A DNA stretch of 9,185 nucleotides. It comes from Gammaproteobacteria bacterium (lineage in GTDB: Bacteria; Pseudomonadota; Gammaproteobacteria; Chromatiales; Chromatiaceae). Every line of letters begins with the position of its first letter. Position 1 is the first letter of the stretch. Positions 1 through 6,392 of the stretch are shown here, one piece after another. The DNA lies in the NCBI GenBank assembly GCA_006227775.1, contig SBFV01000423.1, positions 1 through 9,185 of the forward strand. Reading direction: 5' to 3'. The notes beneath the pieces were generated by a model that ran no database searches, was not told the DNA's origin, and worked only from the letters and a program-made list of their open reading frames with translations. The translations under genes and the position numbers were made by a program.

Positions 1-976
1 GCGCCGCGATCTTCGGCTGGGAATCGCTGATTACCCGGATTTCGATGGTGGAATGGACGATTTCCTCGTGCACCGCCAACTGTTCGCGCAACCGGGCTGG
101 CGTCAGGGTGACATCGTGGGTCACCACGCTGAGGGCGCAGGCGTAGGCCCCCTTGCCCACGCGCCAGACATGCAGGTCGGTGATGCGGGTCTCGCCCGCC
201 GCGGGGCCGGTTTCCACCACCTCCCGGATTTCCTGGACGACGGGGTGGTCCATCTCCCGGTCCAGCAACACCTTGCCGGTGTCCCCCAGCAGCCCCTTGG
301 CCCACCGGCCCACCAGCACCGCGCCGATGAGGCCCATGAGGGGGTCCAGCCAGTTCCAGCCGTACATCCAGCCGCCGACGAGGGCGATAATGGCGAGTAC
401 CGAGGTGACCGCGTCGGCGATGACGTGGAGGTAGGCCGACTTCAGGTTCAGGTCCTCATGCTGGTGGCCATGGCCGTGATGGGGGTGATCGTGGTCATGG
501 TGATGGTCGTGTCCGTGGTCGTGGGCCTTGCCCAGGATCAGGGCGCTCACCAGGTTCACCACCAGGCCGATGACGGCGACAATGATGGCTTCCCGGTAAT
601 GGATGACCTGGGGGGAAAGGATGCGCTCGATGGAGCCGATCACCATCAGGGCCGCCACCCCCAGCAGGAAGACCGCGCTGGCGAAGCCACCCAGCACCTC
701 GATCTTCCAGGTGCCGAAGGCGAAGCGGGGGTCCCGGGCGTACTTGCGGGCGGCGGCGTAGGCGAAGGCGGACAGGCCGATGGCGAAGGCGTGGGAACTC
801 ATGTGCAGGCCGTCCGCCAGCAGGGCCATGGAGTTGAACCACAAGCCGGCGGCAATCTCCACCACCATCATGACGGCGGTGATCGCCATGACCAGGCGGG
901 TGCCCCGTTCGGCCGCCTGGCTGCCGGTGTCGAAGACGTGCTCGTGAATCCAGGCGCTAAGGTCATTGGTGTGCAT
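1..976 (-). CDS. dmeF: CDF family Co(II)/Ni(II) efflux transporter, DmeF-like (3' end cut by window edge)
   Basis: Inner-membrane cation/proton antiporter of the cation diffusion facilitator family, expected to export cobalt and nickel from the cytoplasm. The minus frame is open from ATG 976 to base 1, giving 325 residues, close to the usual full length, so only a few C-terminal residues should be missing. The N-terminus MHTNDLSAWIHEHVF is typical of DmeF. Transmembrane helix 2 has ALLADGLHMSSHA, with H58 and H62 spaced HxxxH, and helix 5 has H184xxxD188; these are the expected metal-site positions. RFAFGTWK follows helix 2. Between helices 4 and 5 lies a His-rich cytoplasmic loop, residues 152-173, with 13 His in 22 residues. 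After helix 6 comes the cytoplasmic C-terminal domain (LHVWRVGKGAYACALSVV). ATG 997, seven codons upstream in frame, is an alternative start, but 976 has the better ribosome site and the family N-terminus. Zinc or cadmium as substrate is not excluded. Confidence 0.88.
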   Translation of the reverse strand, partial: MHTNDLSAWIHEHVFDTGSQAAERGTRLVMAITAVMMVVEIAAGLWFNSMALLADGLHMSSHAFAIGLSAFAYAAARKYARDPRFAFGTWKIEVLGGFASAVFLLGVAALMVIGSIERILSPQVIHYREAIIVAVIGLVVNLVSALILGKAHDHGHDHHHDHDHPHHGHGHQHEDLNLKSAYLHVIADAVTSVLAIIALVGGWMYGWNWLDPLMGLIGAVLVGRWAKGLLGDTGKVLLDREMDHPVVQEIREVVETGPAAGETRITDLHVWRVGKGAYACALSVVTHDVTLTPARLREQLAVHEEIVHSTIEIRVISDSQPKIAA

Positions 977-1290
977 GATTATCCTGACCGCGGTCATCAA
1001 TAACAGCGCCTGGAGGATGTGCAGGTGGTCCTCTCCGCCTTGCGCTCATACATGAAGTGAAGGGTAAGGCCCTGGGCCGCCGCCTGCCTCGTGGCCGGTC
1101 GCCAAGCTGCTCTCGGCTGCCTTGATAGCCCCGTTCCATCGCTGGGATGGGCAATCTCAAGGGGATCACGGCAAAGCCTCTGTCCAGAATTGCCTTGCAA
1201 CACTCCCGCCGCACCCGCTCCGTCCCAGGCCAGCCGGTAGTCGGGGACCTCGACATCCTCCGCGAGGATGAGCACGCCCACGCGAGCCGA
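977..1290. other. 314-base gap between srmB and dmeF, no recognisable gene
   Basis: This stretch is less GC-rich than its surroundings (about 55% G+C for 1141-1200 by count). Two overlapping minus-strand reading frames cross it (ATG 1281 to stop 997, and ATG 1256 to stop 963), but neither product resembles a family I know. In particular there is no RcnR/FrmR-type repressor, which often sits before dmeF. A 7-bp inverted repeat with a 3-base loop (1254-1270, CATCCTC-cgc-GAGGATG) lies 21 bases past the srmB stop; no T-run follows it, so it is at best a weak or factor-assisted terminator. The gap may hold the dmeF promoter, but I could not pick out a convincing -35/-10 pair. Confidence 0.5.
982..985 (-). 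promoter_or_regulatory. Ribosome binding site of dmeF
   Basis: AGGA on the minus strand, five bases before ATG 976. It supports this start over the in-frame ATG at 997. Confidence 0.55.
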
Positions 1291-2658
1291 TCACGGTTGG
1301 CCCTTGCCCGGTTCGGGTTGGCGCTTGAGGGGGGCGAAACCGGCCTCCGCCCCGGCCGTGGCGGTGGGAGCGGAGGGCTGCCGGCGCTTGCCGATGTTCT
1401 TGCGGTCCCGGTGGCGATCCTTGACCTTGGGGGCCTTGGCGGTGGGGGCTGTGAGGACTTTGGGCTGGGGTTTTTTGCCGGCGGAGCGGGACGGGGAGGG
1501 TCCCCGAAAGCGGCCCTCCAGGCCGGGGAGGGTCAGGGGTTGCAGGTCGAGCTGGAGATAGCGCTCGATGCTCTCCATCCGGTTCCACTCCGGCGGACTG
1601 ACCAGGGTGATGGCCAGGCCCACGGCGCCGGCGCGGCCGGTGCGGCCGGTGCGATGGAGGTAATCGCTGCCGCTGCGGGGGACATCGAAGTTGATCACCA
1701 GATCCATGCCGGGGACGTCCAGGCCCCGGGCGGCGACGTCGGTGGCGATCAGGACGCGGATGCGGCCCTCCCGCAGCAGATTCAGCACCCGGACGCGCTC
1801 CGGTTGGTCCAGTTCCCCGTGCAGACTGGCGGCGCGCTGGCCGTTGCCCATCAGGAAGTTGCCGAGGGCCGTCGCCCGCTCCCGGGTATTGGTGAAGATA
1901 AGGATCTTGCCGGCGGCCTCTCCCTCGCCCTGGGTCAGGTAGGCGAGCAGCAGCCGGTGTTTGTGCTCCAGGTCATCCGCCAGCAGGCGCCGGTGACGGA
2001 CGTCGGGATGGGCCGCGCGGTGAGAATCCACCTGGACCCGGTGGGGATCGCGCAGGGCGGCGTCGATGAACGACTGGAGGCCGCCGCGGCTCAGGGTGGC
2101 GGAGAAGAGCAGGGACTGCCGCTCCTCGTTGCAGGTCTGGATGATCTCCATCACGTCCGGGGCGAAGCCCATGTCCAGCATGCGGTCGGCCTCGTCCAGG
2201 ACCAGGAACTCCAGGTCCCCCAAGTCCGTTGCCCCCCGCTCCAGGTGGTCGAGCAGTCGTCCCGGGGTGGCGATGAGGATGTCCGGGTTACGGCGCAGGG
2301 CGTTGACCTGATGGCTGGCGGCGACGCCGCCGACGATGACCCCGGCGGTGAGCCGGGTGAAGCTGGCGACCTGGAGGAAATGGTCTTGGATCTGATAGGC
2401 CAGTTCCCGGGTCGGGACCAGAATCAGGGCGCGGATGCCCTTGCGCGGGGCTGGCGTGGCCAGGAAGCGGCGCAGCATGGGCAGGAGGAAGGCGAGGGTC
2501 TTACCCGTGCCGGTGGCGGCGGTGACCAGCAGATCGGCGCCGGCGTTGGCCAGGGGAATCACCTGGCGCTGCACGGGGGTCGGTTCATTGAAGCCCAGTT
2601 TGTCCAGGCCCCGCAGCAGGGCATCCGGGAGATCGAAGGCGGAAAAGGGATCACGCAT
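1291..2658 (-). CDS. srmB: DEAD-box ATP-dependent RNA helicase, SrmB type
   Basis: Cytoplasmic ATP-dependent RNA helicase; E. coli SrmB acts early in assembly of the large ribosomal subunit. The 455-residue product has the full motif set in order: Q motif (PTPVQ, Q30), Walker A AATGTGKT (47-54), PTRELA (82-87), TPGR (131-134), DEAD (155-158), SAT (186-188), ILIFTNT (252-258), ATDVAARGLD (305-314) and HRTGRTGR (335-342). What points to SrmB rather than RhlE or DbpA is ADDLEHK near 227-233, the phrase FDVPRSGSDYLHR, and the basic tail with KDRHRDRKNIGKRRQPS (413-429), nearly the same as the end of E. coli SrmB as I recall it. The tail after residue 380 is basic and disordered, as expected for RNA binding. 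It lies 53 bases downstream of the GT2/GtrA gene on the same strand and might be co-transcribed, although the functions are unrelated. No clear Shine-Dalgarno precedes ATG 2658. RhlE-like is the alternative name. Confidence 0.93.
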   Translation of the reverse strand: MRDPFSAFDLPDALLRGLDKLGFNEPTPVQRQVIPLANAGADLLVTAATGTGKTLAFLLPMLRRFLATPAPRKGIRALILVPTRELAYQIQDHFLQVASFTRLTAGVIVGGVAASHQVNALRRNPDILIATPGRLLDHLERGATDLGDLEFLVLDEADRMLDMGFAPDVMEIIQTCNEERQSLLFSATLSRGGLQSFIDAALRDPHRVQVDSHRAAHPDVRHRRLLADDLEHKHRLLLAYLTQGEGEAAGKILIFTNTRERATALGNFLMGNGQRAASLHGELDQPERVRVLNLLREGRIRVLIATDVAARGLDVPGMDLVINFDVPRSGSDYLHRTGRTGRAGAVGLAITLVSPPEWNRMESIERYLQLDLQPLTLPGLEGRFRGPSPSRSAGKKPQPKVLTAPTAKAPKVKDRHRDRKNIGKRRQPSAPTATAGAEAGFAPLKRQPEPGKGQP

Positions 2659-2711
2659 GAGATGGAATGAGTTCGTGCACGGTGGCGGAGCGGGATGCGG
2701 CGGTGCCGGCC

Positions 2712-3836
2712 TCAGCCGGCCTTGCCGCGCCAGGTGTAGACGGCGGTGACGGCATAGTTCCAGACGGCGCCCACCAGGATGCCGGCCAGGGCGGAGAGGA
2801 CCCAGCCGGAATCGCCCTCGAACAGGTAGGTGGCGATACCGACGTTGGCGATGGCGCCGATGCTGCAGGCGAGGACGAAGGAGAACCAGCCCCAGATCAG
2901 TTGCCGGCCCCGCAGCCGCATGTCGCGGTAAGTCAGCACGTTGTTGAGGAAGAAATTGGTGGTCATGGCGACCAGGGCGGCGACGGACTGGCCGATGAGG
3001 AAGGAGGTGCCGAGCAGGCGGTTGAGGAGCCAGAGCACCGCCAGATGCACCAGGACGCCGGAGCCGCCGATGAGGGAGAAGGCGATGAATCGCACCGGAA
3101 TGCGGGGACCGATGAGCTTCTGCAGCAGCATCAGCAGGTACTCCCAGAGCACGGCGTTGTCGAGTTTGCTCTCCCCCCGCTCGCGCTGGCGGAAGCCGTA
3201 AGGCATCTCCAGAAATTTCAGGGGACGGGGGGAGGAGGCGAAGATATCCAGGAGGATCTTGTAGCCGACACCGCTCAGATCGCCCACGCAGTCCGCCAGG
3301 ATCGGGGCCCGTAACAGAAAGAAGCCGCTCATGGGATCGGCGAGGTCGGCGTGGATGAGGCGCTGGGCCATGCGGCTGGCCAAGCGGCTCATGGCCTGAC
3401 GGCGCTGGTTCCAGTCACCCACGCTGCCGCCGCTGACATAGCGGCTGCCGACGACGATATCGAGCTCCTCGCTTTTGAGGCGCTCCAGCATCCGCGGCAG
3501 CAGGGTTTCGTCGTGCTGCAGGTCGGCGTCGATGACCGCCAGATAGGGCGCCGTGGTCGCCAGCATGCCCTCGATGCAGGCGGAGGAGAGGCCCCGCCGG
3601 CCCACCCGCCGCAGCAGACGGATGCGGGGGTCCTGGCGGGCCAGATCCCGCACCCGCTCCGCCGTCCCGTCGGGGGAGTCGTCATCGACGAAGAGGATCT
3701 CCCAGCGGATTCCTTCGAGACTGACGCCGATCCGCCGGGCGATCTCCGCCACATTGCCCGCCTCGTTGAAGGTCGGGATGATGATGGCGAGTTCGGGGGG
3801 AAGACAGGGGCCCCGGGTCGGGGTCGGATCAGGCAT
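2712..3836 (-). CDS. Polyprenyl-phosphate glycosyltransferase (GT2, DPM1-like) fused to GtrA membrane domain
   Basis: Likely transfers a sugar from a nucleotide donor to undecaprenyl phosphate at the cytoplasmic face of the inner membrane. The 374-residue product starts with a GT-A domain (about 14-240): AIIIPTFNEAGNV (17-29), DDDSPDG (51-57), the metal-binding DAD (103-105) followed by LQHD, then DPMSGFF (167-173) and RERGESKL (218-225). These are hallmarks of dolichol-phosphate mannose synthase-like GT2 enzymes. Residues 247-370 are a GtrA domain with four predicted membrane helices (including VRFIAFSLIGGSGVLVHL and a FFLNNVLTYRD loop). GtrA proteins are linked to flipping of polyprenyl-linked sugars, so the fusion may couple synthesis and translocation; that is inference. 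It is divergent from two GT-C enzymes that could use its product. ATG 3836 has AGGA ten bases upstream. The sugar (mannose, glucose or other) cannot be read from the sequence. Confidence 0.92.
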   Translation of the reverse strand: MPDPTPTRGPCLPPELAIIIPTFNEAGNVAEIARRIGVSLEGIRWEILFVDDDSPDGTAERVRDLARQDPRIRLLRRVGRRGLSSACIEGMLATTAPYLAVIDADLQHDETLLPRMLERLKSEELDIVVGSRYVSGGSVGDWNQRRQAMSRLASRMAQRLIHADLADPMSGFFLLRAPILADCVGDLSGVGYKILLDIFASSPRPLKFLEMPYGFRQRERGESKLDNAVLWEYLLMLLQKLIGPRIPVRFIAFSLIGGSGVLVHLAVLWLLNRLLGTSFLIGQSVAALVAMTTNFFLNNVLTYRDMRLRGRQLIWGWFSFVLACSIGAIANVGIATYLFEGDSGWVLSALAGILVGAVWNYAVTAVYTWRGKAG

Positions 3837-3846
3837 GGCGGCGGAT

Positions 3847-3850
3847 TCCT
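3847..3850 (-). promoter_or_regulatory. Ribosome binding site of the GT2/GtrA gene
   Basis: AGGA on the minus strand, ten bases before ATG 3836. The spacing is slightly long but acceptable. Confidence 0.4.
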
Positions 3851-3885
3851 GTGGCGAGCGCCGGCGGCTCTCCGCGGGCGAGACT

Positions 3886-3915
3886 ATTGTAAGCTATGCC
3901 TCCCATAGCGGACAG
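3886..3915 (-). promoter_or_regulatory. Candidate sigma-70 promoter for the GT2/GtrA gene
   Basis: On the minus strand the -10 box is TACAAT (3891-3886), one mismatch from consensus. CTGTCC (3915-3910) is a poor -35 match (3 of 6) at an 18-base spacing. The box lies about 50 bases before ATG 3836, which leaves room for a short leader. An AT-rich hexamer this close to consensus stands out in DNA this rich in GC. Confidence 0.4.
3893..3909. repeat. Inverted repeat in the divergent promoter, possible operator
   Basis: GCTATG, five bases, CATAGC: a perfect 6-bp dyad lying inside the spacer of the candidate minus-strand promoter. A repressor bound here could block transcription. The short half-sites make chance a real possibility. 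Confidence 0.3.
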
Positions 3916-3987
3916 GGCGCCCCAGGGTCGGTCAGGAATCGCCCTGCTGAGCCCTGCCCACCGGTTCCCAGCTTTTCTGTACCCCTC

Positions 3988-5655
3988 ATGCCTTCAGGCC
4001 GACCGCTTCCCGCTTCCGCTCCCGCCACCCGCTGGCTCTGGCTGGCCTTCGGTCTCATCACCCTCTGGCGGCTGGCGGCCGCCTGGCTTCTGCCGGTGAC
4101 CCAGGACGAGGCCTACTACATCGATTGGGCAAGCCGCCTGGACTGGGGTTATTTCGACCACCCCCCTGGGGTGGCCCTGCTCGCCCTCGGCTCCTGGCTC
4201 GCTCCCACCTCCGCCCTGGCGGGCCGGCTGGGTAATCTCCTGGCCGCGACCCTGACGCTGGCGTTGCTCATCCGCTTCTACCGCGCCTGTGGACTGGACC
4301 CCAAACAGCAGTTCCTGGCCCTGGTGGTCACCGCCGCGACCTTCGGTGGACTGGTCTCCGGCGTCCTCGCTACCCCGGATACCCCCCTGGCCCTGGCCTG
4401 GGTCCTGGCCCTGACCGAGGGGCTGGCCGCCCTGCGGGGGGACCGGCGTCGCTGGGTGACGGCGGGCCTCGCCACCGGACTGGGCCTGCTCGGCAAGTAT
4501 GGCATGGCCCTGATCGGCCCGGTCTTTCTGTGGGCTATCCTCTGGGCCGACCCCAAGGCCCTGCGAACCCCCTGGCCCTATCTGGGCGCCCTGGCGGCCC
4601 TGCTGGTCTTCGCGCCCAATCTGGCATGGAACGCCCAGAACGACTGGCTGTCCCTCCGCTTTCAGTTCGGGCATGGCTTTTCCACCACCGCCGGGGTGGC
4701 CGATGCCGTCACCGGGGCGGTCATGGCCCTCCCGGAGCGGACCTCGCCCTTGGCCCAGGCGGGCCTGGCCGAACGCCTGGTCGCGGTCCTGGGTTTTCTG
4801 GGGATTCAGGCCGCCCTCTGGGGGCTGATGCTGTTGCCCTTGCTGATGGCACTGTGGCAGGCCATCCGCCGTTACGGCGGGCGGGATGCCAGCCATGGCG
4901 CCTCCGCCGGCCGCCCGGCGGGGGTGCATCCCGGCGCGCCGGCCCAGCAGGCTCAAGCCCTGGTTTCCCACGCCGCGCCGGCGGTGGGCAGGCCGGTGGC
5001 CGTCCGGGCGCTCCTGGTGGCCGGCACGGTCTTTCCGCTGGGATTTTTCGCCCTGGTGGCGGCCTTCAGCCCGGTCCAGCCCAATTGGGCCATCCTCTAC
5101 CTGGTCACGGCCGTCCCCTTGCTGGTGGCCGGGCTCGGGAAGTTCGCTCGCTCCCTGCTGGTCACGGCCGGCATCAACCTGCTCCTGGTCAGCGTCTATG
5201 TCTTCCATGCCCGTACCGGGCTCCTGCCCTTACCCGACAAGCAGCAGCGGATCCTGTACGAGACCCATGGCTTCGCCGCCCTGGCCGCGGAGCTGGCGGC
5301 CCTCCCTGGCCCCGTGTTCGCCGACCGTTACCAACTCGTGGCGATGATGCGGTTTTACGCCCCAGGGCTGGAGATCACCCAATGGCCGGGACTCTTCCGT
5401 CCCTCGGAGTACCTGCGGGGGCGACTGCGTCCCCTGGCGGACCCGGAGGCGGTGGCCCGGGCTGGTGGCTTCTGGCTGCTGAGCCGGGACCCGTACCGTC
5501 CCGCCATCCCCGGCTTTCGCCTCGACCGGCAGCGCGTCCTCTACGACTGCCTCCATCAGGGGCCGCGGGAGGCCCTGGCCGATCAGCCGGAACCCTGTAC
5601 CGCGCCTATTCATCGTTGGTGGCTCGTGCGCTATGTCCCCGCTCCGACCGCTTGA
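3988..5655 (+). CDS. ArnT/PMT_2-like GT-C membrane glycosyltransferase (first copy)
   Basis: Polytopic inner-membrane enzyme expected to transfer a sugar from a polyprenyl-phosphate carrier to a lipid or protein at the periplasmic face. The 555-residue product begins with a membrane helix (RWLWLAF..., 15-36), then a periplasmic loop with the acidic motif QDEAYY (39-44), where GT-C enzymes keep their catalytic aspartate, and YFDHPP (55-60). Further signatures are PDTP (130-133), LGKYG (168-172), LAWNAQNDW (212-220) and PNW (365-367). Multiple hydrophobic helices follow, ending in a soluble domain from about 415. Residues 296-337 are a Gly/Ala/Pro/His-rich stretch that looks inserted. The start at ATG 3988 is chosen because the frame upstream is Arg/Ser-rich antisense of the GT2 gene; no good ribosome site is visible. 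The last 23 bases overlap the PAP2 gene, so the two are probably translationally coupled. L-Ara4N transfer to lipid A (true ArnT) is possible but not shown. Confidence 0.9.
   Translation: MPSGRPLPASAPATRWLWLAFGLITLWRLAAAWLLPVTQDEAYYIDWASRLDWGYFDHPPGVALLALGSWLAPTSALAGRLGNLLAATLTLALLIRFYRACGLDPKQQFLALVVTAATFGGLVSGVLATPDTPLALAWVLALTEGLAALRGDRRRWVTAGLATGLGLLGKYGMALIGPVFLWAILWADPKALRTPWPYLGALAALLVFAPNLAWNAQNDWLSLRFQFGHGFSTTAGVADAVTGAVMALPERTSPLAQAGLAERLVAVLGFLGIQAALWGLMLLPLLMALWQAIRRYGGRDASHGASAGRPAGVHPGAPAQQAQALVSHAAPAVGRPVAVRALLVAGTVFPLGFFALVAAFSPVQPNWAILYLVTAVPLLVAGLGKFARSLLVTAGINLLLVSVYVFHARTGLLPLPDKQQRILYETHGFAALAAELAALPGPVFADRYQLVAMMRFYAPGLEITQWPGLFRPSEYLRGRLRPLADPEAVARAGGFWLLSRDPYRPAIPGFRLDRQRVLYDCLHQGPREALADQPEPCTAPIHRWWLVRYVPAPTA
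4029..4050 (+). repeat. 22-base direct repeat, copy 1
   Basis: Exact match to 5665-5686. Starts CCGCTGGCTCTGG and encodes the RWLWLAF segment of the first membrane helix of the first GT-C enzyme. Confidence 0.7.
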
Positions 5656-6382
5656 AGCTTTCCACCGCTGGCTCTGGCTGGCCTTCATCGGCTGCGGCCT
5701 GGTGCTGGCCCTTTTTCCCCAGATCGATCTGGCCGTCTCCGGTCTCTTCTACACCCCCGGGGTGGGCTTTACCGCCCGTGGGACCTGGTTCGAGCGCCTG
5801 GTGCATGAATCCACCTACTGGCTGCTGGTCCTGGGGGTGCCGGCCATGATCGCCGTCTGGTGGGTTCGCCGCCGGGGCGGGCGCCGGGGCCTGGCTGGCG
5901 GCGCCGATCCTGGTCCCACGGACGGAACCGGATCTGGCCGCCGGTACCTGAGCGGGCGCGATCTGGCCTATCTGCTGCTGGTCCTGGCCCTGGGACCGGG
6001 ACTCATCGTCAACGGCATCCTGAAAGAGCACTGGGGCCGCGCCCGGCCGGTCAACTGCGTGGACTTCGGTGGTACCCAAACCTTTACCCCGGCCTTCGTC
6101 CTCAGCGATCAGGGGGGCAAGTCCTTCAGCTCCGGCCATGCCGCCGGCTCCGCCTACTGGGTGGTGGTCGCCCTGGTCCTGGCCCGGGGGCCCCGGCGAC
6201 GCTACTGGCTGGGGCTGGCGGTGGGCTACAGTCTGCTGGTGGCCTGGGCGCGCCTGGCCGCCGGGGGGCATTTCTTCAGCGATATCCTCATCTCCTGGTT
6301 CATCCTCGCCCTGCTGGCCTGGGGGTTGTACGGGCGGCTCTATCCCGCCCCCGTGACCAAGCCGCCAACGGCAGTTGCGTAA
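5633..6382 (+). CDS. PAP2 family membrane phosphatase, lipid A/polyprenyl phosphatase-like
   Basis: Integral membrane acid phosphatase of the PAP2 superfamily, likely acting at the periplasmic face on lipid A phosphate, undecaprenyl pyrophosphate or phosphatidylglycerol phosphate. The 249-residue product has all three PAP2 motifs: KEHWGRARP (131-139, KxxxxxxRP), SSGH (166-169, normally PSGH) and R207, H213, D217 in ARLAAGGHFFSD (normally SR-x5-H). H169 and H213 are the expected catalytic histidines. The FGG...FTP stretch between motifs 1 and 2 (145-153) resembles LpxE/LpxF-type lipid A phosphatases as I remember them, which together with ArnT-like neighbours makes lipid A the favoured substrate; this is inference. 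Residues 79-108 between helices are Arg/Gly-rich and low in complexity. ATG 5633 overlaps the end of the upstream gene by 23 bases. No other in-frame Met keeps the first helix. Confidence 0.9.
   Translation: MSPLRPLEAFHRWLWLAFIGCGLVLALFPQIDLAVSGLFYTPGVGFTARGTWFERLVHESTYWLLVLGVPAMIAVWWVRRRGGRRGLAGGADPGPTDGTGSGRRYLSGRDLAYLLLVLALGPGLIVNGILKEHWGRARPVNCVDFGGTQTFTPAFVLSDQGGKSFSSGHAAGSAYWVVVALVLARGPRRRYWLGLAVGYSLLVAWARLAAGGHFFSDILISWFILALLAWGLYGRLYPAPVTKPPTAVA
5665..5686 (+). repeat. 22-base direct repeat, copy 2
   Basis: Exact match to 4029-4050, here encoding the RWLWLAF segment at the start of the first membrane helix of the PAP2 phosphatase. Confidence 0.7.
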
Positions 6383-6392
6383 TTCAGTCGCC

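Larger units (their letters stand above)
3837..3987. promoter_or_regulatory. Divergent intergenic region between the GT2/GtrA gene and the GT-C/PAP2 operon
   Basis: The only divergent junction in the window, so promoters for both directions should lie here. The minus-strand promoter candidate and an overlapping dyad are listed separately. On the plus strand, TATTGT (3885-3890) could be a weak -10, but there is no plausible -35 before it. No clear Shine-Dalgarno precedes ATG 3988. Confidence 0.6.

Noticed and set aside
458..523. Short tandem GTG/ATG-like repeats as a microsatellite
   Set aside because: The pattern is explained by alternating His and Asp codons in the DmeF loop; the units are not exact.
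53..1003. Plus-strand open frame with His-rich and Val/Met-rich stretches at the left edge
   Set aside because: It is the antisense of dmeF; the repeats come from the reversed His/Asp codons of the metal-binding loop.
1147..2670. Long plus-strand open frame opposite the helicase gene
   Set aside because: Its product is Gly/Gln/Asp/Val-rich without any domain and lies entirely opposite srmB, whose motifs are unmistakable. Long antisense frames are expected at this GC content.
2705..2720. GCCGGC-ctca-GCCGGC stem around the GT2/GtrA stop codon as a terminator
   Set aside because: No T-run follows on the minus strand, and GCCGGC is a common self-complementary hexamer in GC-rich DNA.
3553..3987. 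N-terminal extension of the first GT-C gene back to ATG 3553
   Set aside because: The extra 145 residues are Arg/Ser-rich, overlap the GT2/GtrA gene on the other strand and lack any domain. ATG 3988 directly precedes the first membrane helix, as usual in the family.
3994..5208. 404-codon minus-strand open frame opposite the first GT-C gene
   Set aside because: Gly/Gln/Arg-rich product with no recognisable motif or membrane helices; the plus strand has a clear GT-C protein.
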